Of a stretch of DNA of 64,000 nt, positions 25,986 through 33,611 are shown in pieces (position 1 is the first letter of the stretch; each line of letters opens with the position of its first letter). The DNA comes from an uncultured Oscillospiraceae bacterium (lineage in GTDB: Bacteria; Bacillota; Clostridia; Oscillospirales; Acutalibacteraceae): the NCBI GenBank assembly GCA_900539165.1, contig UQAZ01000010.1:1-64000 (forward strand), written 5' to 3'. The translations under genes and the position numbers were made by a program. The notes beneath the pieces are model-generated. The model searched no databases and had not been told where the DNA came from. It worked only from the letters and a program-made list of their open reading frames with translations.

Positions 25986-26621
25986 TTATTCGATATTTTG
26001 CGCAATATCAACAAGTTCGTCTTTGCTTATATTGCCGCATACAATATAAACGTATTCACTGTTATTAAATAATAATCCTCCAATATTAATTTCGGGTTGA
26101 TAATAAACGGCGTCCAAACTTCCTATTTTTATTTTTTCACTACCGTACTTTTCGGTGTTGATAGAGGTGGTGCCGCCTAATTGAAGTTTTTCGACATAAA
26201 AAAATTCGTCGTTTTTTTCATATCTATACATAAACGTATAATCGTTCTCATCAATTTCTGTTTTTTCAAAGTCTTTAGGTATGTAATTGATTGTGAGGGA
26301 TTTAACTTTTTTCGTTTTCTTTTTTGGAGCAAGAACTTCATATTCCGAATGGTCGGAATATTTATTAAATGAATATTTTTCAAAGGCTGGCTTTGCTGTT
26401 ACAAAAACGGTTATTGCGAGAGACATTATAATCGCCGCAATGAGTATGAATTTAAGCGTTTTCTTTGACAGCTTCGGCTTGTATTTGATTAAATTGTTGC
26501 TGAGCAGGGGCTTCATTTTTTCGTTATGTTCCTTGCTGAATGTATGCTCGGGTATTTCTTTTTCAAAAGTATCCGCCCATCTTTCGCACGAAAGCAAGCA
26601 AGCATTTTCTAAATTATTCAT
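25986..26621 (-). CDS. DUF4367-type membrane protein B (duplicate without its sigma factor)
   Basis: A 211-residue paralog of the protein at 24686-25318. The N-terminal 75 residues, including the transmembrane helix (FILIAAIIMSLAITVFVTAKP), are nearly identical. The outside domain has diverged (KKKTKKVKSLTINYIPKDFEKTE, ending YVYIVCGNISKDELVDIAQ) but keeps the DUF4367 pattern. Its upstream region holds only the last codons of a sigma gene, so it is an orphan copy. It might still bind the neighbouring sigma factor through its conserved N-terminus (inference). Confidence 0.75.
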   Translation of the reverse strand: MNNLENACLLSCERWADTFEKEIPEHTFSKEHNEKMKPLLSNNLIKYKPKLSKKTLKFILIAAIIMSLAITVFVTAKPAFEKYSFNKYSDHSEYEVLAPKKKTKKVKSLTINYIPKDFEKTEIDENDYTFMYRYEKNDEFFYVEKLQLGGTTSINTEKYGSEKIKIGSLDAVYYQPEINIGGLLFNNSEYVYIVCGNISKDELVDIAQNIE

Positions 26622-26634
26622 CTTATCGTTTCTC

Positions 26635-26664
26635 TTATATTATAGTTGTGTCACTTTGATTGAA
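26635..26664 (-). pseudogene. 3' remnant of a deleted ECF sigma gene
   Basis: The minus-strand codons FNQSDTTII-stop align with the end LSQSNTDVI-stop of the intact sigma gene, and the flanking sequence (TAATATAAGAGAAAC) is also shared. The rest of the gene is missing. The junction falls at a short CTGA-type homology present at both ends of the intact sigma gene. Confidence 0.75.
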
Positions 26665-26667
26665 CCC

Positions 26668-26746
26668 TGATTATTTTGTCAAGGCACGGTAATATTTTTG
26701 CAGATTTTTATTACTTTGTCAATACTGTTATGAGAGTGGCTTTTTT
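26668..26746. repeat. 79-bp upstream block, copy 2 (before DUF4367 gene B)
   Basis: It differs from 25899-25977 at three positions. After the sigma deletion it now stands directly in front of the sigma remnant and DUF4367 gene B, so it may drive that gene. Confidence 0.85.
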
Positions 26747-26749
26747 TAC

Positions 26750-26778
26750 TTGAAAAAAAGTGGAATATGGTATATAAT
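26750..26778 (+). promoter_or_regulatory. Predicted sigma-A promoter of prfB
   Basis: TTGAAA and a perfect TATAAT with 17 bases between. The leader is about 47 bases and ends in CGGAG before the prfB ATG. Confidence 0.75.
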
Positions 26779-26831
26779 ATTTACTCGGTATTATAATTAT
26801 AAACATATATAATAGATTTACGGAGATTTAT

Positions 26832-27950
26832 ATGCTGGAATTTGAAGAACTTAATCAGAGATTAATGCAGTACGAGAAGCCTATTGAAAATCTTAAAGAG
26901 GCGCTCGATATAGATAACCTTGTTAAAGAGGTTGCCGAACTTGAAAAGCAGAGCAGCGCTCCGGATTTTTGGGACGATATGCAACAGAGCCAAAAGACTA
27001 TGCAGAAAATCGGCTCTCTAAAGGCAAAGATAGCTTCATACGAAAGCCTTAAAGGTGATTTTGAGGACGCACAGGTTATGATTGAACTTGCCGACGAAGA
27101 AAACGACGAAAGTTTAATCGAAGACTGCACAAAATCTGTTGATGACATTGAGAAAAAAATTGAATCACTTACCCTTTCCACTTTACTAAACGGTGAGTTC
27201 GATGACAATAATGCAATTTTGACATTTCATGCCGGAGCAGGTGGAACAGAGGCTCAGGACTGGGCAGAGATGCTTTTCAGAATGTATAACCGCTGGGGCG
27301 AGAGAAAAGGCTACAAGGTTTCGACTCTTGATTATCTTGAGGGTGATGTTGCCGGAATTAAGAGCGCTACTATTTTGGTAGAGGGCGAAAACGCTTACGG
27401 TTATTTACACGGCGAAATGGGTATTCACAGACTTGTTCGTGTATCTCCGTTTGACTCGTCGGGTCGCCGCCATACATCGTTTGCATCTGTTGAGGTTATG
27501 CCGGAAATTGATGACGATGTTGATGTCGAAATTCGTGAAGAGGATATTAAGATGGACGTTTATCGTGCCTCGGGTGCAGGCGGACAAAAGGTAAATAAAA
27601 CATCATCTGCCGTTCGTCTTACCCATATTCCTACGGGTATCGTTGTTTCGTGTCAGATAGAGCGTTCTCAGCACCAAAACAGAGAAGTCGCTATGCGTAT
27701 GCTTAAATCAAAACTTGTGGAAATCAAGGAGAGAGAAAACCTCGAAAAGATTGAGGATATTAAAGGCGACCAAAAAGAAATCGCATGGGGCAGTCAGATT
27801 CGCTCCTATGTATTTATGCCGTACACAATGGTTAAGGACCACAGAACTAATTACGAAATGGGCAACATAACCGCTGTTATGGACGGAGATTTGGACGGAT
27901 TCATTAACGCTTACCTTAAAATGAAAAGCCTTGAATCAAACAAAAACTAA
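26832..27950 (+). CDS. prfB: Peptide chain release factor 2
   Basis: A 372-residue class I release factor that reads UGA and UAA. The stop-codon recognition tripeptide SPF is in RVSPFDSSGRRHTSFAS. The catalytic GGQ is in RASGAGGQKVNKTSSAVRL. The N-terminal helical domain runs straight from codon 1 (LKEALDIDNLVKEVAELE). No in-frame TGA or CTTTGAC slip site is present, so the programmed +1 frameshift that regulates RF2 in most bacteria is absent. It has its own promoter. Confidence 0.97.
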   Translation: MLEFEELNQRLMQYEKPIENLKEALDIDNLVKEVAELEKQSSAPDFWDDMQQSQKTMQKIGSLKAKIASYESLKGDFEDAQVMIELADEENDESLIEDCTKSVDDIEKKIESLTLSTLLNGEFDDNNAILTFHAGAGGTEAQDWAEMLFRMYNRWGERKGYKVSTLDYLEGDVAGIKSATILVEGENAYGYLHGEMGIHRLVRVSPFDSSGRRHTSFASVEVMPEIDDDVDVEIREEDIKMDVYRASGAGGQKVNKTSSAVRLTHIPTGIVVSCQIERSQHQNREVAMRMLKSKLVEIKERENLEKIEDIKGDQKEIAWGSQIRSYVFMPYTMVKDHRTNYEMGNITAVMDGDLDGFINAYLKMKSLESNKN

Positions 27951-27970
27951 AATTTAACATTAGTATTTTT

Positions 27971-28000
27971 CCTCCCGAGACAGAAAATAGTCTTGGGAGG
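27971..28000 (+). terminator. Terminator-like hairpin that contains the next gene's Shine-Dalgarno
   Basis: CCTCCCGAGAC pairs with GTCTTGGGAGG (one G-T), followed by TTTTGTT and then the deacetylase ATG at 28008. The GGGAGG of the 3' arm is the only plausible ribosome binding site, so folding would both end prfB transcripts and hide the start of the next gene. Confidence 0.7.
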
Positions 28001-28007
28001 TTTTGTT

Positions 28008-28862
28008 ATGAAAAAAATAAAAATAATACTGCCGTTAGTCGCTTTGCTTTGCTTTTTTACAGCTTGCACATCCGAACAAAACGGCAAAAATGATACAACT
28101 GCCATCGAAACGCAAACACAGTCCACTTCAAACGCTGTGGAAAACACCGCACCTACTGCAAAAGCGGTTGCGGGAATTGACGAGCTTAGTACTCAAAAGG
28201 TCGTTTGGGGTCCGGGAAATATAACCGAGCATAAGCAACCAACCGACCCCGTACAGCTTCAAAAAAGATTTGAGGGACTTAATGCCACATGGCTTTTGAA
28301 GGATGAAAAGAGCGTTTGTCTTACCTTTGACGAGGGGTATGAAAACGGCTATACTCCTCAGATTTTGGACACGTTGAAGGAAAAGAACGCAAGGGCAATA
28401 TTCTTTGTGACCTATGATTTTGCAAAGGATAATCCTGACCTTATCCGCAGAATGATTGACGAGGGGCATATTGTAGGCAACCACTCCTACCGTCATTATA
28501 CAATGGACGAGGTGAGCGAGGAGGTTGCAAGGCAAGAAGTGACCTATATTCACGATTATATGGAGAAAGAGTATGGGTATACTATGTGTTATTTCCGCTT
28601 TCCAAAGGGCGAATTTTCCGAGCAGTCGCTGGGTATTGTAAACAGTCTTGGATATAATTCTGTTTTTTGGAGCTTTGCGTATGCTGATTGGGACCCTGAA
28701 AAGCAGCCTGACGAAACAGAAGCCTTTAGAAAAATCTGTGAGTCAACTCACCCGGGCGAGATTTTGCTTCTTCACGCCGTGAGTAAAACAAATGCTGATA
28801 TTTTAGGCAAGGTTATAGATGATATTCGTCAGCAGGGATACACCTTTACTGTGGATATTTAA
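28008..28862 (+). CDS. PdaA-like polysaccharide deacetylase lipoprotein
   Basis: A 284-residue protein from the ATG with GGGAGG 7 bases ahead. The signal peptide ends in the lipobox FFTAC, so it should be a membrane-anchored lipoprotein. A Ser/Thr/Ala-rich linker (to about residue 60) leads to a NodB homology domain. This domain has VCLTFDEGYENGYTPQIL (catalytic Asp), the metal-binding HSYRH, FRFPKGEFS and ILLLHAVS. The GYENGYT wording is typical of PdaA, which deacetylates muramic acid during muramic-delta-lactam formation in spore cortex. Wall deacetylation is the safe call; a sporulation role is inference. Confidence 0.87.
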   Translation: MKKIKIILPLVALLCFFTACTSEQNGKNDTTAIETQTQSTSNAVENTAPTAKAVAGIDELSTQKVVWGPGNITEHKQPTDPVQLQKRFEGLNATWLLKDEKSVCLTFDEGYENGYTPQILDTLKEKNARAIFFVTYDFAKDNPDLIRRMIDEGHIVGNHSYRHYTMDEVSEEVARQEVTYIHDYMEKEYGYTMCYFRFPKGEFSEQSLGIVNSLGYNSVFWSFAYADWDPEKQPDETEAFRKICESTHPGEILLLHAVSKTNADILGKVIDDIRQQGYTFTVDI

Positions 28863-28910
28863 CGGAATTAACGCAAATTTTATTTTTATATAATTTATAC
28901 AAAAAAGATA

Positions 28911-28939
28911 TTGCTAACCCGTATATAATATGTTATAAT
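28911..28939 (+). promoter_or_regulatory. Predicted promoter of the GPH transporter gene
   Basis: TTGCTA, 17 bases, TATAAT. The leader of about 70 bases contains a strong hairpin. Confidence 0.7.
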
Positions 28940-28956
28940 TTTACAGAAATCGTGTG

Positions 28957-28988
28957 CAATCGGGCGGTGTTTTTGCACTGCTCGATTG
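28957..28988 (+). promoter_or_regulatory. Hairpin in the 5' leader of the transporter gene
   Basis: CAATCGGGCGGTG pairs with CACTGCTCGATTG (13 bp, two G-U pairs) around a TTTTTG loop. No T-run follows, so it is not a simple terminator. It ends 28 bases before the start codon and could affect mRNA stability or be a regulator target. Confidence 0.55.
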
Positions 28989-29016
28989 GCAAATAATATT
29001 TCACAGAGGGGTAACA

Positions 29017-30963
29017 ATGGGTATAAACAAGGAGAAAATCATTCAGACGGTTGCTTCCGTCAAGGAGCATTGGAATACGCCTCCCGAGGGCAGATATGTT
29101 CCGTATAAGGAAATACTTGCATACAGTGCGGGCGGTATAGGTGTAAAATCTGTTATTTTCACTATCTATTACATAGGTCTTTCCGCAACAAGCTTGCTTG
29201 CAGGCTCGGCGTTGGGATTAAAGAACGGCGACCTTGTTAAGTTGAACATTATTGCAACGGTTATCGGCTTATTTTTAGGTCCGCTGAGGGGCTATATAAT
29301 CGACAACACCAGAAGCAGTAAGGGTAAATTTCGACCGTATCTGCTTTATACGGGCATTCCGTCGGGTGTTTTGATTACGATTTTTGCCTTTTTGCCGTTT
29401 GAGACTATGTCTTATAATCAGAAGCTTTGGGCATTATTCGTTACATATATGCTGCTCCAGCTTTGCTATCCGTTTTATGACCAGGCATATGCAACGCTTG
29501 TTCAGGTAATGAGTCCTAACTCAACGGAGCGTGCGGATATTATCACCGTTTCTACCTTTATTTATTCACTTTCGCCGAGCATAATGGGCTTTGTAGTGCC
29601 TATTATCGCAGGACATACAGGCGGTCTTGAGCATATTGGCGCATATAGAGTTATTATGCCGATTTTCGGTATCGGCGGTGCGTTGATAGGTATTCTCAGC
29701 TATACGGGTACTAAAGAGAGGATTATCGTATCAAAGGACTATACTCCGAAAGTGCCGTTTTTGAAGGGTGTTGCGGCAGGAATTGCAAATAAATATCAAT
29801 GGGCGCGTTCGCTCACCTCTTGGTTTATTTTGCTTACCGCAGGCGCAGGCAATATCACGACTTGGTATTTCTATTACGGAATTAAAGATGCGCTTAATCT
29901 TACCACCGAACAGCAGGGCGTTATGAACGGTACGCTTATGACGGTGTTCGGTGCGGCTGCCACTCCGGCTATGTTTCTTGCACCGTTCCTTATTCGTAAA
30001 ATCGGCAAGAGAAATTACTACATTATGTATATAGTTGCAAATATCTTTTGTTTGGTGGGAATGTATTTCTTCATTGAGCATATTTGGGTGCTTTATGTAT
30101 TTGTTTGGCTCAGAGGATTTTTTAACACCTTTACTCTTATTGCCGACGGCGCTATGAATGCCGATGTTTTGGACTATCAGCAGTACAAAACGGGTGAAAG
30201 ATTAGAGGGACTTATGGGACAGTTTGTGGGCATTGTAGGCACGTTTATTTCTATGGGCGTTACCTATCTGCTTCAAACCGTTGTTATGCAAAACTACTTT
30301 GGTCTGAGTGATAATTATGACGATTTGTATAAGCTCTCATTCCGTGAGCCTCTTTCAAAGGGTATGATAGTGATTGCTCTTATGGGTTATGTGCTTGCGC
30401 TTGTTCCGTTTGTCTTGATGTATACGCTTACGGAGCAGGAACACGATTCGCATATCAAGGTGCTTAAAATCCGTGCCGCATTGGAGGATTACGCAACCGA
30501 TTCGCTGTCTGACGGTGAACTTGAGGAGGCAAAGCAGATTTATACTGACTCAATCGAAAGGCTTGCCGAATGTAAAACGGCAGTTGAAAATGCTGTCGGC
30601 AAGGAGAAAAAGAAGCTGCAATCTGAAATTGCGGCTCTCCAAATTGTTGTTGACGAAAGGGAACGCTTTAATCAACCGAAGATGGCGGCAAAGGTTAAAA
30701 AGGCGCAGGAGCTTCTTTCACACAGCGTCGAGGAGCTTTACGGTATAAGCGAGCCTACTATGGACAAATATAACGAGGCTAACGCATTGCCCGAGGATAC
30801 TAAGGAGCAGGCACAGCTTAAATCGGCAAGACTTAAAGAAGCGTCAAAGGAGCTTGATTTGTTTCACAAAAAGGCTTACGATTATATTCAGGCTCGCAAG
30901 CTTATGAAGCAGGTTGAATATTATTCGCATTGGGACGAAATGTTCTCGCTTCAAACCGTATAA
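29017..30963 (+). CDS. GPH-family (MelB-like) MFS transporter with C-terminal coiled coil
   Basis: A 648-residue protein from the ATG with GAGGGG ahead (the frame is open further upstream through the leader hairpin). Residues 30-480 contain about twelve hydrophobic helices. GPH-type features include DNTRSSKGKFRPYLLY in the loop after helix 2-3 and ADVLDYQQYKTGERLEGLM in the second half. This family moves sugars or glycosides with Na+ or H+. The last 165 residues are hydrophilic and helical with heptad-like runs (EEAKQIYTDSIERLAEC, AKVKKAQELLSHSVEELYG), not part of the transporter fold. The substrate is unknown. Confidence 0.82.
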   Translation: MGINKEKIIQTVASVKEHWNTPPEGRYVPYKEILAYSAGGIGVKSVIFTIYYIGLSATSLLAGSALGLKNGDLVKLNIIATVIGLFLGPLRGYIIDNTRSSKGKFRPYLLYTGIPSGVLITIFAFLPFETMSYNQKLWALFVTYMLLQLCYPFYDQAYATLVQVMSPNSTERADIITVSTFIYSLSPSIMGFVVPIIAGHTGGLEHIGAYRVIMPIFGIGGALIGILSYTGTKERIIVSKDYTPKVPFLKGVAAGIANKYQWARSLTSWFILLTAGAGNITTWYFYYGIKDALNLTTEQQGVMNGTLMTVFGAAATPAMFLAPFLIRKIGKRNYYIMYIVANIFCLVGMYFFIEHIWVLYVFVWLRGFFNTFTLIADGAMNADVLDYQQYKTGERLEGLMGQFVGIVGTFISMGVTYLLQTVVMQNYFGLSDNYDDLYKLSFREPLSKGMIVIALMGYVLALVPFVLMYTLTEQEHDSHIKVLKIRAALEDYATDSLSDGELEEAKQIYTDSIERLAECKTAVENAVGKEKKKLQSEIAALQIVVDERERFNQPKMAAKVKKAQELLSHSVEELYGISEPTMDKYNEANALPEDTKEQAQLKSARLKEASKELDLFHKKAYDYIQARKLMKQVEYYSHWDEMFSLQTV

Positions 30964-30996
30964 TTGAATATGCCAAAATAAAAAATACGGACGGTT

Positions 30997-31055
30997 GGGG
31001 CGTACTGCATAAGGAAGAATTGGTTTAAGCATTTATTCCTTATGTAGTACGCCCC
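30997..31055. repeat. Perfect-type 20-bp inverted repeat, terminator or mobile hairpin
   Basis: A 20-base arm starting GGGGCGTACT and ending AAGGAA pairs completely (one G-T) with its partner at 31036-31055 around a 19-base loop. Outer arms CGGAC (30988) and GTCCG (31087), next to A/T runs, extend the symmetry. TTTGAATT follows the stem. It probably ends transporter transcripts, but the size suggests an inserted hairpin element. Confidence 0.65.
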
Positions 31056-31142
31056 TTTGAATTGCTATTGACAGTAACTCGGTGCTGTCCGTTCTTATTT
31101 TTTGTATTATTTGACAAAATTATAAATTTTTCAAATAAGATG

Positions 31143-31171
31143 TTGAGATTGCTCGCTTAATAATATATAAT
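31143..31171 (+). promoter_or_regulatory. Predicted promoter of the mre operon
   Basis: TTGAGA, 17 bases, perfect TATAAT, about 40 bases ahead of the mreB start. A second TTGACA at 31111 lacks a good -10 partner. Confidence 0.65.
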
Positions 31172-31212
31172 AAATAATTAATCAAAGATTTTTAATGAAA
31201 GCGAGAACAGTT

Positions 31213-32193
31213 ATGCTTTTTTCAAGAGATATAGGCATTGATTTGGGTACCTCTAACACACGAGTTGCCGACAAAAAGGGACATATTATTATCAATGAGC
31301 CGTCTGTTGTTGCGGTTGATGTTAAATCAAAGCGAGTGCTTGCAACAGGTAACGAGGCAAAGAATATGATTGGCAGAACTCCCGGTTCTATTGTTGCCGT
31401 TCGTCCTATGCGTGACGGTGTTATTGCCGACTTTGATATGACTGCCGATATGCTCCACGATTTTATGTATCGTTCATCTACTAAAAATATTTTTACAAAG
31501 ACAAGAGTTGTTATCAGCGTTCCGTCCGATGTTACCGAGGTTGAACGCAGGGCTGTTGAGGACGCCGTTCGTTCGGCGGGCGCTCAGGAGGTTGAACTTA
31601 TCGAATCATCTATGGCTGCCGCTTTGGGCGTCGGACTTCCTGTTTATGAGGCAACCGGCTCAATGATTATTGACATCGGCGGCGGTACTTGCGATGTTGC
31701 GGTTATTTCGCTTGGCGGAATTGCATGCTGTAACAGCATTAAGGTCGGCGGTGAGGCTATGGACGAGGCTATCGTTTCTTATATGAAAAAGAACCATAAT
31801 CTTCTCATCGGAGAGAGAACGGCAGAGGATATAAAGCTAAAGCTTGGCTCTGCAAGCGAGTATGACGGCGAGGCGGCAATGGAGGTAAGAGGCAGAAATC
31901 TTGCCGACGGTCTTCCGGGAAGCGTAGAAATCACATCGGCAGATGTAAGATATGTGCTTCAAGAGCCTATAAGCGAAATCATTGCCGTAATTAAAGAAAC
32001 TCTTGAGGTAACCTTGCCGGAGCTTGCCGCAGATATTATTGACAGAGGTATTTACCTTACAGGCGGAGCAAGTCAGCTCAGAGGACTTGCCGAGCTTATC
32101 GAAAAGGAAGTGGGAATACCTGTTATCGTTCCCGAAAACTTTAATGATTGCATTGCTTTGGGAACTTCGGTTAAGCTCAGGAGAGCTAAGTAA
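31213..32193 (+). CDS. mreB: Rod-shape-determining protein MreB
   Basis: A 326-residue bacterial actin that guides lateral wall synthesis along the membrane. Phosphate 1 motif is IGIDLGTSNTRV. Adenosine and phosphate 2 motifs appear as MIIDIGGGTCDVAVISLGG and IYLTGGASQLRGL. An ATG six codons upstream (31195) is possible, but the ATG used here gives the normal MLFSRDIGIDLG start and has AAGCGAG 7 bases ahead. It heads the mreB-mreC-mreD-mrdA elongation operon. Confidence 0.95.
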   Translation: MLFSRDIGIDLGTSNTRVADKKGHIIINEPSVVAVDVKSKRVLATGNEAKNMIGRTPGSIVAVRPMRDGVIADFDMTADMLHDFMYRSSTKNIFTKTRVVISVPSDVTEVERRAVEDAVRSAGAQEVELIESSMAAALGVGLPVYEATGSMIIDIGGGTCDVAVISLGGIACCNSIKVGGEAMDEAIVSYMKKNHNLLIGERTAEDIKLKLGSASEYDGEAAMEVRGRNLADGLPGSVEITSADVRYVLQEPISEIIAVIKETLEVTLPELAADIIDRGIYLTGGASQLRGLAELIEKEVGIPVIVPENFNDCIALGTSVKLRRAK

Positions 32194-32213
32194 TTTAGAT
32201 TAGTGGTGACTTT

Positions 32214-33041
32214 ATGAAAAGTATATTTAAGAGCAGACCGTTTAAGCTTGCGGCTGCCATCGTCGGATTTTTACTGCTCGGCGCATTGATTGGGGCGGCA
32301 AACGGTCACGGCGAATCGGCACAGTCTGCGATAGTCGGAACGGTGCTTTCTCCGTGCAATTACATAGCGCAGAAAATTTCCGACGGCGTTGATAAAATTG
32401 CGGGAAATATCAGCGGAGACGCTCAGTACGAAAAAGAAATATCGGATTTGCAAAATCAGGTGGGCGAGCTTCAAAGCGAGCTTGTGGATTATGAAAATCT
32501 GAAAAAGCAAAACGAACTGTATAAAGAATTTCTCGGGCTGAAGGAGGAAAACAAGGACTTCGTTTTTGAAGAGGCTTCTGTTATCGCAAGAGACAGTGCC
32601 GATATTTATAAGTCCTTTACCATTTCAAAAGGCTCTGTAAGCGGTATGAAAAAAGGCGATGCCGTTTTGTACGGAAAATACCTTGTCGGTGTGATTGATA
32701 AGGTCTATCCTACATACAGCGAGGTGCAAACTATTTTGAATCCTGCATTTAATGTTTCGGCTTATGAGGTTATTTCGGGCGAAATTTCGTATGTTACCTC
32801 AACTCCTGCACTTGCAGCCGATAATAAATGCAAGTTTGCAAATCTTGATTCCTCCACCTCGATTACATACGAATCCGTTGTGTGTACCGCAGGTGTGGGC
32901 GGTAATATGCCAAAGGGGCTTATTATTGGAACTGTTGACGAAATTGCCGACGAGGCTACTGATATATCGTCGTATGCGGTGATTAAGCCGGGCGTTGACG
33001 CAAATAACATAAATACCTGTTTTGTACTAACTGATTTTTAA
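32214..33041 (+). CDS. mreC: Rod-shape-determining protein MreC
   Basis: A 275-residue bitopic protein. A transmembrane helix (about 11-30, LAAAIVGFLLLGALIGAA) is followed by a coiled coil (about 70-105, YEKEISDLQNQVGELQSEL). The beta-rich MreC core comes next (ASVIARDSADIYKSFTISKGS, GMKKGDAVL, LVGVIDKVYPTYSEVQTIL, MPKGLIIGTV). MreC activates the PBP2-RodA pair. It lies 20 bases after mreB. Confidence 0.93.
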   Translation: MKSIFKSRPFKLAAAIVGFLLLGALIGAANGHGESAQSAIVGTVLSPCNYIAQKISDGVDKIAGNISGDAQYEKEISDLQNQVGELQSELVDYENLKKQNELYKEFLGLKEENKDFVFEEASVIARDSADIYKSFTISKGSVSGMKKGDAVLYGKYLVGVIDKVYPTYSEVQTILNPAFNVSAYEVISGEISYVTSTPALAADNKCKFANLDSSTSITYESVVCTAGVGGNMPKGLIIGTVDEIADEATDISSYAVIKPGVDANNINTCFVLTDF

Positions 33042-33061
33042 TTATTCGGATTATTGATTTT

Positions 33062-33574
33062 ATGGAACTGACTAAGAAAGAAAAGACAATTAAATATTCG
33101 ATTTATTGCGGAATAATTGCTCTGCTCTCTCTTGTTCAGAGCGTGGGCGTTTCGCATTTTGAAATCGGAAATGCAAGGTGCTTCGTGCTGATACCTGCCA
33201 CGGTTTTGCTCGCTATGGGCGAGGATGAAATACAGGCGATTTTTATAGGCTTGTTTTCGGGAGTGCTGTGGGACTGCTTTTCGCCTAATCATACTGCGTT
33301 TAACGCCGTTTTCTTTACGGTGTGCTGTTATGCGCTGTCGCTGTTGCTTACCCATCTGTTTCGTGAAACATTTTGGGTTCGTGTGGTTGCTGTCGTTTTG
33401 ACAAGTATGCTTTATACTTTTTTCTATTGGCTCATTTTTGTCGGTGCAAAAAAAACAGTCGGTTCTCAGGCACTTATTTCGTTTTATTTTCCGTCCTGCG
33501 TTTACACCTGCGTTGTGGGCGTTGTTTTTGATTTTGTGCTTACTCCGATTAAAAGGAAGCTTAATAAGGAATAG
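33062..33574 (+). CDS. mreD: Rod-shape-determining protein MreD
   Basis: A 170-residue membrane protein with about five hydrophobic helices. Sequence conservation in MreD is low, but size, topology and position between mreC and the PBP2 gene support the call. FIGLFSGVLWDCFSP matches the family's most conserved stretch. It has no strong Shine-Dalgarno and may depend on mreC translation. Confidence 0.88.
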   Translation: MELTKKEKTIKYSIYCGIIALLSLVQSVGVSHFEIGNARCFVLIPATVLLAMGEDEIQAIFIGLFSGVLWDCFSPNHTAFNAVFFTVCCYALSLLLTHLFRETFWVRVVAVVLTSMLYTFFYWLIFVGAKKTVGSQALISFYFPSCVYTCVVGVVFDFVLTPIKRKLNKE

Positions 33575-33611
33575 AATTTCCGCTTGATAAATTTATGAAA
33601 GGAGAGTCGCT

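Noticed and set aside
26832..26960. Programmed frameshift in prfB
   Set aside because: The frame is continuous from the ATG with a ribosome binding site, and no CTTTGA slip site occurs.
31195..31212. Upstream ATG as mreB start
   Set aside because: It adds six residues not typical of MreB; the ATG at 31213 has the better ribosome binding site.
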